Source of the DNA: Armatimonadota bacterium | GTDB lineage: Bacteria > Armatimonadota > SYMT01 > JACQGL01 | DNA length: 54,327 nucleotides | NCBI GenBank assembly: GCA_016199525.1 | Contig: JACQGL010000067.1 | Span: forward strand, 1 to 54,327 | Direction: 5' to 3' | Part shown: piece after piece, positions 9,358 through 18,003 of the stretch | How positions within the stretch are numbered: the stretch's first letter is position 1 | Layout: each line of letters opens with the position of its first letter | Position numbers and translations under genes: made by a program | Notes under the pieces: generated by a model | Database searches by the model: none | The model's input: the letters and a program-made list of their open reading frames with translations, nothing else | Told to the model about the DNA's origin: nothing

Positions 9358-10133
9358 CGGCGGCCCTCCTGAAGTTCCATCGCTATCTTCTCAATGGCAT
9401 AGGCGGTGAACCCGGCGGTGTTGGCCTCCGTGATGTTGTTGTTGCTCTGCCAGTTATGCTTCGAGAACCAGCCCGACGCGAACTCCTCGACGATCTTTGC
9501 GCTCTCGAAGCAGTACCCGTCCAGGGACTTGTGGAACTCCAGGACGACACTCGGAGAGGCGAAGGAACCTTCCGGCCCCACGTGGTTGGAGAGTTCCTTG
9601 TCCACGAGGTAGCGGAGGGACCGGCTCATCAGGTCGGCAAAGAACTGGCGTGCTACCCGGCCGAAGCGGGCTTCGGTGGAGAGGGCACGCCACGCGGCCT
9701 GAATACCCACCGTCTCGGTGCCGAAGAGCGAGCGGGACTGCTCCAGGATGTTGGCGGAGACGACCTCCCGCAATCCCAACTGCGCCATGCGGGAGAAGAC
9801 GTTCGGCTCGCCTCGCAGGCGTGACTGCCGCTCCACCGCCTGCGATAGCTGGTGGACGAAGGAAAGGCCGGAGGTGAAGGAGGTAACCCGGAATCCCAGG
9901 CGCAGAAGCTCATCCGTGAAGTCGCCGCTCCGCGCGGACGTGGCGATGCGGACCAGGGTCCAGAAGCAGAAATTGATGATGGGGTCGCCCGCGAGCGCGG
10001 CGAACCGCTCCTCCGCAGCTTCTGCCGTTGCTGCGGCCAGGTCCGGCGCGTTCGGAGCGGCGCTCTCCAGGGCCGAGAAGACCGCCCTCCACTTCCGGGT
10101 TTTGGGAAGCCGCCCCAAGCGGATGTGGCCCAT
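9354..10133 (-). CDS. Uncharacterised helical protein, partner of the QueC-nuclease gene
   Basis: 259-aa ORF MGHIRLGRLPKTRKWRAVFSALESAAPNAP...GWFSKHNWQSNNNITEANTAGFTAYAIEKIAMELQEGRR; GTGA overlap (9354-9357) with the downstream QueC-like frame. Confidence 0.75.
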   Translation of the reverse strand: MGHIRLGRLPKTRKWRAVFSALESAAPNAPDLAAATAEAAEERFAALAGDPIINFCFWTLVRIATSARSGDFTDELLRLGFRVTSFTSGLSFVHQLSQAVERQSRLRGEPNVFSRMAQLGLREVVSANILEQSRSLFGTETVGIQAAWRALSTEARFGRVARQFFADLMSRSLRYLVDKELSNHVGPEGSFASPSVVLEFHKSLDGYCFESAKIVEEFASGWFSKHNWQSNNNITEANTAGFTAYAIEKIAMELQEGRR

Positions 10134-10208
10134 TGCAGAAAGTCCGAGGGTCGTCTAGTGGCTGCACGGTCCTCGACGCGCAGATCGCCGCGTGCGTGGT
10201 AGGAAAAG

Positions 10209-10281
10209 TGGACCTGGTCGGATTCGAACCGACGACCTCCACAATGCGAATGTGGCGCTCTCCCAGCTGAGCCACAGGCCC
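10209..10281 (-). tRNA. tRNA-Ala (anticodon CGC)
   Basis: Reverse complement GGGCCTGTGGCTCAGCTGGGAGAGCGCCACATTCGCATTGTGGAGGTCGTCGGTTCGAATCCGACCAGGTCCA folds to a cloverleaf: acceptor GGGCCTG/CAGGTCC, anticodon loop TTCGCAT, T-arm GTCGG-TTCGAAT-CCGAC. Confidence 0.92.
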
Positions 10282-10428
10282 GAACGGCCGTATCATACCA
10301 CGACCCCCCGTTGCCGTCAACCATTGCCTCCTCTCAGAAATCCCCCCTTTACGTTAAATCGTGGCTTCCACCAAAGTTCGAAAGCAGGGACACGTGCGTC
10401 GCCTTGGGCAACGTGCTGCATCAAGCAG

Positions 10429-10448
10429 GCCCCGAAAGCTTTCGGGGC
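10429..10448. repeat. 20-bp perfect palindrome GCCCCGAAAGCTTTCGGGGC (REP-like)
   Basis: Direct reading; related copies at 27524, 54187 and 54237. Confidence 0.8.
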
Positions 10449-10536
10449 AGGCCACCCGGTTGTTCGGCGTGCCCAAAGCCTGCGCCTTGGGCCCCCTGGC
10501 TATCGCATGGCCAGAGCGGGAAGATCTCTATCTTCC

Positions 10537-12543
10537 CTACCCTCGGGCGGCGCTCTTGAGCTGCTGGTAGATGGATTGGACCACCGCCGCGGGCAGCGCG
10601 TAGGTGGCTGTCCGGTCGGCACGAGCGATGTTCATCCCCACACACCGCCCGTCGGCGTTCATCACCGGACCGCCCATCTGGCTAGGCTTCAGGGCCGTGT
10701 CGTGCTGGAAGGCTTCCGCGAACGGCCCTTGCATCCGGCTCACGTCTCCCGAGAGGATGATCGCCAGGTTCCGCTTCTGGATTCCCGCCGGGCGCGCTCC
10801 CAGGATGATCGCTCGTTCCAGACGCGTCTCACCCCGAACCATCCGCAGCACCAACCGCTCGCCGGGCTTCTTGCGACTCACATAGTCGACCAGCTCGTTC
10901 GCTTCCCGCACCCGCAGCGCGTCCACCTGATAAAGGATATCCCCTGTTTGCACTCCCGCCTGCGCTGCGGGTGATTCCGGCTCGACCGCCAGCCGCACCC
11001 CGCCCGGGATTCCCGCTTGCCGCAACGCTTCCACATCTAAATCGTGCAGGAAAACCCCCATGAAGCCGCTACCCGGGGGCGGCGAACCACCCAGGCCTCG
11101 ATCGGTGATGGCCAGCTTTGCCACGCTCACCGCGCCGATCGCGGCCACAGCCCCCGCCTCGTCCGGGGTGAGGAGCCACTGGCCCACTGCCGGTTCCGGC
11201 GCCGTCGGAGCAAACCGCACGGGCTCCACCTCGCCGCCGGGCACCTTCAGCAGCGCCACATCCCATTTCTCGTCCGTTCTCTGGCGCACGGCAGGCAGCC
11301 GACGGCCGTCGGCCAGCACACAGGTAATCTCCCCTTCTGGCAGCTCGCTGGCCTTGGTCAGCACATCCCCTTCGGAGGAAACCACCAGCCCCCATGCCAC
11401 CTCTTGACTCCCGGAGAACAGCCGGACCGCCCCCGTCAGCGGTACTTCAGGCAGGCTCGCGGCTGCCTTTCTCATCTCCGCTGCGGATCTGCGGACCCCT
11501 GGGATACCCGCCCAGCGATCCATCTGTTCCAACAGGAGCCGGAAGCGCGGCTGCCGAGCCAGGCCGGCCAGATCACCGTCAGTGCGCAGCGATGGAGAAT
11601 CGTTGAAGCCCAGGCTCGCCGCTCGCTCCAGGCTGGTGAGCGCCCCCTCCGTCCGGCCCAGGCGGGCGTAGGCCCGTCCCAGCAGCAGCCAGGCCATGGC
11701 ATCGTTCGCATCTACGTTCAGCACCGCCCGCAGGTGCTCCACCGCTTCCGCGGCTCTGCCCTGCTCGAGCGCCTCTTTCCCCCGCGTAAACCGCTCCTGA
11801 ACCGCCGCCGGGGGGCCGGCTTCGGTGAGCATGCCCGGCTCCTTGAGCGCCTCCAGAACACCCCGTGCCAGGTTGATGGCGGTATGGAGGCTCACCCCCT
11901 CCGGCTGGTCCCCCAGGCTGGAGACCATCGCGTGGATGCCCACCACGCGACCGTCCAGATCGAACAGCGGCCCGCCGCTGTCCCCGCTGATGAGCGGCGC
12001 GTCGGTGATCACTCTAGCAGATGGCCTGTCCGGGGATCGTGGGCGCGGCATGGCCACCACGCGGCCCACGCGCAGCACAGGCGGCCGCTGCCCGTGAAAG
12101 CCCAGCGGATGCCCTGTCGCCACAACCCACTGCCCGCGCCGCAACGTGTTCGCATCGCCCAATGAGGCCACCGTGACCCCCGCCGGCGCGGCGAACTTCA
12201 CCAGCGCGAAGTCGGCCTGCACGTTGCAGCCGAGCGACTGCCCGGGGAACTCGCGCCCATCCGCCAGGCGTACCACGCAGTCTCGCCCTGGCCCGCTCAC
12301 CACGTGCGCAGCGGTGAGCACGTAGCCCTCGGCGGAGATGATCACCCCTGACCCGCTATTCGGCCCCGTGCGGATCCCCACCGTGCTCCCGATCAGACGC
12401 TCCTGGAGGCTGGTAACCCGCTCCTGGATCGCCAGGAAGGTCAGTCGGGTGCGGGCCTGCCCCGTGGCCGCCGCGGCCCCCACCAGAAGCAGGGCCAGAA
12501 CCAGTAAACGGCGGGCCGCCATCAGGGCCTGACGATGGCTCAT
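10537..12543 (-). CDS. Secreted trypsin-like (HtrA/Deg-type) serine protease with TPR, degenerate second protease module and PDZ domain
   Basis: Signal peptide; VLTAAHV, DFALVKF, ISGDSGGPLF catalytic triad; TPR (AMAWLLLGRAYARLGRTEGAL); PDZ (VRLAVEPESPAAQAGVQTGDILYQVDA). Confidence 0.85.
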   Translation of the reverse strand: MSHRQALMAARRLLVLALLLVGAAAATGQARTRLTFLAIQERVTSLQERLIGSTVGIRTGPNSGSGVIISAEGYVLTAAHVVSGPGRDCVVRLADGREFPGQSLGCNVQADFALVKFAAPAGVTVASLGDANTLRRGQWVVATGHPLGFHGQRPPVLRVGRVVAMPRPRSPDRPSARVITDAPLISGDSGGPLFDLDGRVVGIHAMVSSLGDQPEGVSLHTAINLARGVLEALKEPGMLTEAGPPAAVQERFTRGKEALEQGRAAEAVEHLRAVLNVDANDAMAWLLLGRAYARLGRTEGALTSLERAASLGFNDSPSLRTDGDLAGLARQPRFRLLLEQMDRWAGIPGVRRSAAEMRKAAASLPEVPLTGAVRLFSGSQEVAWGLVVSSEGDVLTKASELPEGEITCVLADGRRLPAVRQRTDEKWDVALLKVPGGEVEPVRFAPTAPEPAVGQWLLTPDEAGAVAAIGAVSVAKLAITDRGLGGSPPPGSGFMGVFLHDLDVEALRQAGIPGGVRLAVEPESPAAQAGVQTGDILYQVDALRVREANELVDYVSRKKPGERLVLRMVRGETRLERAIILGARPAGIQKRNLAIILSGDVSRMQGPFAEAFQHDTALKPSQMGGPVMNADGRCVGMNIARADRTATYALPAAVVQSIYQQLKSAARG

Positions 12544-12763
12544 TTTGCGTCTCCGCTTGCAGTCTAGACTACGCGCCAGGTCACTGGCCGAGGACGCACT
12601 CGGTCAGTGCGCGGGCAACACTGCTCACTCACAATTAGACGACGATCGGGCGTTTGGGTTTGCACAGCCGGCGCTCGCCCTCTCCGGCGGCGCCTCCGGT
12701 GACCACCTTCTCTGCCCTATCATTGCGCTGCGGGCAGTGACTCTCCTTGGCTGCCGGGCTCCG

Positions 12764-12895
12764 GGGATACGGGGAACGTTTCTGGTTCCTGGTTCCTCGC
12801 CTCTGGTTGACAGCTGGTTGCGTTGCCGCAGCCTTGAGCGGGCGCTCTGCCCGCCAGGATGCCAGAGCGCCGACCCAGAAACCGGAAACAGGATA
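12764..12895. repeat. Intergenic imperfect long inverted repeat
   Basis: TTTCTGGTTCCTGGTTCC (about 12779) versus CAGAAACCGGAAACAGGA (12876-12893); inner arms GGCGCTCTG/CAGAGCGCC. Confidence 0.5.
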
Positions 12896-12996
12896 CACTC
12901 CTTAGCGGCTTAGCGAGAAGTGGAGCCAGGTGACACGACACCCGGGCCCGGGTATCGTGCAAGGGAGAAGTCGCTACGCCGGCGCAGATACCACCG

Positions 12997-14055
12997 ATGA
13001 CCATCGCTCTCTATTACGACGCGCTCTTCCTGGAACACGATACGGGTGCGCACCCTGAGAAGGCGATCCGGCTCACCGCCTGCGTGGACCGGCTGGCGGA
13101 GGTGGGGCTGTGGGACCAGGTAGAGCATCCGAACTTCGCCCCCGCGCCCTGGGAGGCGCTCACCGCCTGCCACGACGAGCACTACCTGCGCTTTCTACAG
13201 CAGACCGCCCGGCGCGGCGGCGGCTATCTCACGCCCGACACGCCGTTCGGCCGCCATTCATTCGATGCCGCCCGCCTCGCCTCGGGAGCGGCCATCCAGG
13301 CCGTAGAGGCCGTTCTGGACGGCAAGTTCCCGCAGGCGTTCATCCTCTCCCGGCCCCCGGGCCACCACGCCACCCACAACCAGGGCATGGGGTTCTGCCT
13401 TATCAACCACGCCGCCGTTGCCGTGCGCCACCTGGTGCACGGGCGAGGGCTGGAGCGGGTGTTGATCGTGGATTTCGACGTGCACCACGGCAACGGGACG
13501 CAGGATATCTTTTACGAAGATCCCGCGGTCCTCTATATCTCCACGCACCAGTACCCCGCCTATCCCGCCACTGGCTCCCTGCGCGAGGTGGGCCGCGGCG
13601 CAGGCGCGGGCTTCACCGTGAACGTGCCGCTGCCCGCAGCGGTGGGGGACGCGGGCTACGCGCGGATCTACGAACAGGTAGTGGCGCCCGCGGCGCGGCG
13701 GTTCCGGCCCCAGTTCTGCTTCATCTCCGCCGGCTATGACGCTCACTGGACCGACCACCGCTACCTTAGCAGCATCCGGATGCAGGTTTCGGTGGCCGGG
13801 TTCACGGCCATCGTACGGCAGCTGCGAGATCTGGCAGAGGAGCTGTGCGCGGGCCGGGTGGTGTTCCTGCTCGAGGGCGGCTACGATCCCACGGCGCTCA
13901 GCGGGTCGGTGCTGGCCACGCTGAACGTCCTGCTGCACCGCCCTGTGGAGGACCCGCTCGGCCCCTCGCCACACGGCTGGCCGGAGCCGGACGTTGGTCC
14001 CCTCATCGCCAACGTGCGGGAAATTCACGATCTTGGAACTCACAGCCGCAGATGA
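12997..14055 (+). CDS. Histone deacetylase/acetoin utilization (AcuC-like) family protein
   Basis: RPPGHHAT, GFCLINHAAVA, VDFDVHHGNGTQDIFY, SAGYDAHW motifs. Confidence 0.93.
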   Translation: MTIALYYDALFLEHDTGAHPEKAIRLTACVDRLAEVGLWDQVEHPNFAPAPWEALTACHDEHYLRFLQQTARRGGGYLTPDTPFGRHSFDAARLASGAAIQAVEAVLDGKFPQAFILSRPPGHHATHNQGMGFCLINHAAVAVRHLVHGRGLERVLIVDFDVHHGNGTQDIFYEDPAVLYISTHQYPAYPATGSLREVGRGAGAGFTVNVPLPAAVGDAGYARIYEQVVAPAARRFRPQFCFISAGYDAHWTDHRYLSSIRMQVSVAGFTAIVRQLRDLAEELCAGRVVFLLEGGYDPTALSGSVLATLNVLLHRPVEDPLGPSPHGWPEPDVGPLIANVREIHDLGTHSRR

Positions 14056-14213
14056 GCGCGGATGGACGTGAGTACATGAACGGACTGCCAAGCCGCCAGG
14101 AACGCCCAGAGAACGAGGATACTCTCGCTCGGGTTTGCCCTGACTCCTCGAGCTCGCAGTTACTTCCACCCTCCCCGATTCGCGTGCATTCGTGGCTTGT
14201 TCCTCGCCTGCGC

Positions 14214-15158
14214 TTACTCCAGATCGTTGCCGCTCAGGCGGCGGAAGATCTCCCGGTAGCGCTCCGCGGTGGCGCTGACGATATCAGGAGGCAGGGCAGG
14301 CGCGGGAGGCTCGTGGTTCCAGCCGATCCGGTCCAGGTGGTCGCGCACGAATTGCTTGTCGAAGCTTGGCTGCGGAGCACCGGGGGACCAGGCGGCGGCG
14401 TCCCAGAGTCGTGAGGAGTCGGGCGTGCACACCTCGTCGATGAGAATCACCTCTCCCTGGAAGACACCGAATTCGAGCTTCGTGTCGGCGAGGATGATCC
14501 CCCGTTCCAGAGCGTAGGCGGACGCAGCGTCGTAGACGGCCAGGCTATAATTCATCGCCTTGCGCAGGTGGCCCGGCTCGGCGAGGTGCATCATCTCACG
14601 TACGGTGATGTTCTCGTCGTGGCCCGTCTGGGCCTTGATGGCGGGGGTGAAGATCGGCTCCGGCAGGCGGTCTCCCTGGCCCAGCCCGCGCGGCAGCTCG
14701 ATCCCGCACACCTTCCCCTCGCGCTGGTACTCCCGCCAGGCAGAGCCATCCAGGTAGCCGCGCACCACGAACTCCACCGGCAGCGGCCGCGCCTTGTTCA
14801 CCAACATGGAGCGGCCTTCCAGTTGCCACGTGGGCAGCTCGGGGTTGAACAGCGCCACCTCCGTCATGATCTGGTCTATGTCCGTAGTAATGAAATGGCT
14901 GGGGCAGACGTTCTGCAGGTACTCGAGCCAGAATGCGGAGAGCTGGTTCAGCACCCGCCCCTTGTCGGGGATGCCCGTGGGGAGGATCGAGTCGTAGGCC
15001 GAGATACGGTCCGTGGCGACCATCAGGAGGTGAAACTCCAGGTCGTAGATGTCGCGCACCTTGCCATTGGCAAACGGAATGAGGCCCGGCAGATCGGTGT
15101 TCAGGATCACCTCCCGACCGGGCGCCGCGAGCAAGGCAGAATCTTGATCAGTCCGCAT
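14214..15158 (-). CDS. purC: Phosphoribosylaminoimidazole-succinocarboxamide synthase
   Basis: GKVRDIYDLEFHLLMVATDRISAYD, NKARPLPVEFVVRGYLDGSAWREYQ, DTKLEFG, IDEVCTPDSSRLWD. Confidence 0.93.
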   Translation of the reverse strand: MRTDQDSALLAAPGREVILNTDLPGLIPFANGKVRDIYDLEFHLLMVATDRISAYDSILPTGIPDKGRVLNQLSAFWLEYLQNVCPSHFITTDIDQIMTEVALFNPELPTWQLEGRSMLVNKARPLPVEFVVRGYLDGSAWREYQREGKVCGIELPRGLGQGDRLPEPIFTPAIKAQTGHDENITVREMMHLAEPGHLRKAMNYSLAVYDAASAYALERGIILADTKLEFGVFQGEVILIDEVCTPDSSRLWDAAAWSPGAPQPSFDKQFVRDHLDRIGWNHEPPAPALPPDIVSATAERYREIFRRLSGNDLE

Positions 15159-15165
15159 CACCGTT

Positions 15166-15323
15166 AACTCACCACAGACATCGAGCCACAAAGAAGGAAA
15201 GTGTGGTACGTAGGTGTCTGGGAGAGAGCGGGGGAACGGAGGAATAGGTGCATTGAAGACCGACTGTTGACTCCTACGCTCCTATTCTTCCATTCTCCCA
15301 CTTCGTATCTCCGTGGTTTGTAG
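15166..15323. repeat. Intergenic imperfect long inverted repeat between purC and thrC
   Basis: Left arm CTCACCACAGACATCGAGCCACAAAG...GGGAACGGAGGAATAGG; right arm CCTATTCTTCCATTCTCCCACTTCGTATCTCCGTGGTTTG. Confidence 0.55.
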
Positions 15324-15328
15324 CGTCT

Positions 15329-16411
15329 TCAAAATCCGATGGCGACGAGCACCGCGTCCAGCTCTGCGGGCACGGGCGCAGGCGGCTCCAGCGCGGCCAC
15401 CGCCGTCTGGGGGTCTTTCAGCCCGTGGCCCGTCAGGGTGCAGACGACGGTTGCCTCGGGCGGAGCCGTGTCGAAATAGCCCGCGCGCGCCAATTGGGCC
15501 ACACCCGCCACGCTGGCGGCACTGGCGGGCTCGCAGAAGACGCCCTCCCGCTCGGCGAGCAGCCGGTAGGCAACGAGGATCTCCTCATCCGTTACTTTCT
15601 CGATCCGGCCGCCGCTTTCGTCCCGCGCGGCAACGGCGCCCTGCCAGCTGGCGGGGTTGCCGATGCGAATGGCGGTCGCCACCGTCTCCGGCGCGGGCAC
15701 CACGTGTCCCTCCACGATGGGAGCCGCCCCTGCCGCCTGGAATCCCAGCATCCGCGGGCAGCGCGTGGTACAGCCTTCGGCGTGGTAGGTGCGGTAGCCC
15801 CGCCAGTAGGCGGTGATGTTGCCCGCGTTCCCCACTGGAATGGCGTGGTAGTGCGGGGCATCGCCCAGCGCGTCGCAAATCTCGAACGCGGCGGTCTTCT
15901 GGCCTTCGATGCGAGCGGGGTTGATCGAGTTGACGAGCGCCACCGGCCGGTCGGCCACCACCTCGCGCACCAGGCGCAGGGCCGCATCAAAATTACCCTG
16001 GATGGGGACCACCCGCGCGCCGTGGATGAGCGCCTGCCCGAGCTTTCCCAGGGCGATCATGCCGTGCGGCAGCACCACCACGCACAGCAGGCCCGCCCGC
16101 GCCGCATAGGCAGCAGCGCTCGCCGCCGTGTTGCCGGTGGAGGCGCAGATGACCGCCCGCACGCCCGCCTCCAACGCCCGCGAGATGGCCACCGTCATCC
16201 CCCGGTCCTTGAACGAACCGGTGGGATTGAGGCCCTCATGCTTGAGGAGCAGCCGCACCCGCCCGCCGGTCAGCGTGCGAGAGAGCGCGGGCGCCTCCAG
16301 GAGGGGCGTGTTGCCCTCCAGCAGGGTGACGACCGGGGTGCGATTGGTAACGGGCAGCAGCGAGCGGTAGGCTTCAATCACACCTCGCCACGGCCCGCAT
16401 GGCATCCCCAT
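15329..16411 (-). CDS. thrC: Threonine synthase
   Basis: [26 protein letters not shown] (PLP lysine), [17 protein letters not shown]. Confidence 0.93.
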   Translation of the reverse strand: MGMPCGPWRGVIEAYRSLLPVTNRTPVVTLLEGNTPLLEAPALSRTLTGGRVRLLLKHEGLNPTGSFKDRGMTVAISRALEAGVRAVICASTGNTAASAAAYAARAGLLCVVVLPHGMIALGKLGQALIHGARVVPIQGNFDAALRLVREVVADRPVALVNSINPARIEGQKTAAFEICDALGDAPHYHAIPVGNAGNITAYWRGYRTYHAEGCTTRCPRMLGFQAAGAAPIVEGHVVPAPETVATAIRIGNPASWQGAVAARDESGGRIEKVTDEEILVAYRLLAEREGVFCEPASAASVAGVAQLARAGYFDTAPPEATVVCTLTGHGLKDPQTAVAALEPPAPVPAELDAVLVAIGF

Positions 16412-16414
16412 GCG

Positions 16415-17704
16415 CTATTCCTCCACGCGGATCCAGTTGCCGATCTCGCGCACCACCGGCAGCCGTTCTATCTTCGCCAGCGCCTGGCGCATATCCCCCT
16501 CGTGCGTGCCGTGGGTGATCCAGACGATCTCCGCCTCCGTTCCTGCACCCGCCTTCTGGACCATCGATTCGATAGAAACGCCGTGGTCGCCGAACACCCC
16601 TGCCGTGGCCGCCAGCACCCCCGGGCGGTCCGCGGTGGTCATGCGGACGTAGTACTTCGTCTGGACCTCTTCCATCGACAGGGGAGGCCTGTTCTCGAAG
16701 CAGGTGCACGAGATGCGGCCCGTGGCCCCGAAGCGGATGTTACGCGCCGTCTCCATCAGATCGGCCACCACGCTGCTCCCCGTGGGGAGCGAGCCCGCGC
16801 CTCGCCCGTAGAACATCGCGTCGCCCACGGCGTTGCCGCGCACGAAGATGGCGTTGAACACATCGCTCACGGCGGCGAGCGGATGAGACACGGGCAGCAT
16901 GGCGGGATGGACGCGTAGCTCCAGGGCCCCGTCCACCTGTTTGGCAATCGCCAGGAGCTTGATCACGTAGCCCAGCTCGCGCGCGTAGCGGATGTCTCGG
17001 TCGCTGATGCGGCGAATTCCCTCGCAATACACGCTGTCCAGATCCACGCGACTCTGGAAGCCGATGGATGCGAGGATAGCCAGCTTGTAGGCGGCGTCGC
17101 GGCCGTCCACATCGTCAGAAGGATCGGCCTCCGCATAGCCGCGCGCCTGCGCCTCGGCGAGGGCAGGCGCGAACGCGAGCCCATCGGCGGCCATCCGCGT
17201 CAGGATGTAGTTCGTCGTCCCATTGACGATGCCGATGATCTGCTCGATCCGGTTGGCAGCCAGCGATACCTTTAGGGAGCGGATGATAGGGATACCGCCC
17301 GCCACACTCCCTTCGAAACTGAAGTCCAGCCGCCGCTCGCCTGCCACCACCAGCAGTTCGTGGCCTGCCTTGGCGATCAGCTCCTTATTTGCCGTAACAA
17401 TGTGCTTGCCATTGTCCAGCGCCTGGAGGATGAAGCGACGCGCGGGCTCCACCCCGCCGATCAACTCCGCCACCAGATCAATCTCGGGGTCGTTGAGCAC
17501 CTCGTCGGGGTTCACTGTCAGCAGGCTACGATCCACCTCCGGCGGGCGGGGCTTGGCCAGGTTACGAACGCAGATGCGACAGATCTCCAGGCGCGCGCCC
17601 ACAGCCTGGGTAATCGCTCCGGCATTCGCCTGCAGGGCGGCAACGGTGCCGCTCCCGACCTGGCCGCAGCCCAGGAGACCGATTTTGATGACGTCTTTGG
17701 GCAT
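16415..17704 (-). CDS. hom: Homoserine dehydrogenase with ACT domain
   Basis: IGLLGCGQVGSGTV, VNGTTNYILTRM, EADPSDDVDGRDAAYKLAILA; C-terminal ACT domain. Confidence 0.95.
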   Translation of the reverse strand: MPKDVIKIGLLGCGQVGSGTVAALQANAGAITQAVGARLEICRICVRNLAKPRPPEVDRSLLTVNPDEVLNDPEIDLVAELIGGVEPARRFILQALDNGKHIVTANKELIAKAGHELLVVAGERRLDFSFEGSVAGGIPIIRSLKVSLAANRIEQIIGIVNGTTNYILTRMAADGLAFAPALAEAQARGYAEADPSDDVDGRDAAYKLAILASIGFQSRVDLDSVYCEGIRRISDRDIRYARELGYVIKLLAIAKQVDGALELRVHPAMLPVSHPLAAVSDVFNAIFVRGNAVGDAMFYGRGAGSLPTGSSVVADLMETARNIRFGATGRISCTCFENRPPLSMEEVQTKYYVRMTTADRPGVLAATAGVFGDHGVSIESMVQKAGAGTEAEIVWITHGTHEGDMRQALAKIERLPVVREIGNWIRVEE

Positions 17705-18003
17705 AGAAAGGGGTGAGCACTCAACCGTCGGCCATCAGCGGACCGGCTTCGGGACCCCAAGTCCCGCCGCCCATCCTGCTGAATGCGGACGGCTGGCGGC
17801 TGGCGATGGGCAAGCCCAGCAATTATATCGGATTCCTCTCAGCGTGGGACAAGGCCGCTACGAACGCAAGCGCAGCACAGAGAACTGCCGGCCAGAATGC
17901 CCGCATTCGCTGCCCTGGAGCGCAGATAGGCAAGCCATCCAGCCCGGCCCTACGGCCCCGTATGGGTATGAGACGCCGGCGCGCCAACCCCACCTTCCCT
18001 GCC

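Noticed and set aside
7486-10133. Assignment as a canonical Qat or type IV CBASS system
   Set aside because: Only the QueC-like component is shared; QatA ATPase, QatB, TatD-like QatD and CD-NTase genes are absent from the neighbourhood.
15425-16918. 497-aa plus-strand ORF
   Set aside because: Antisense shadow of thrC and hom in high-GC DNA; no domain features.
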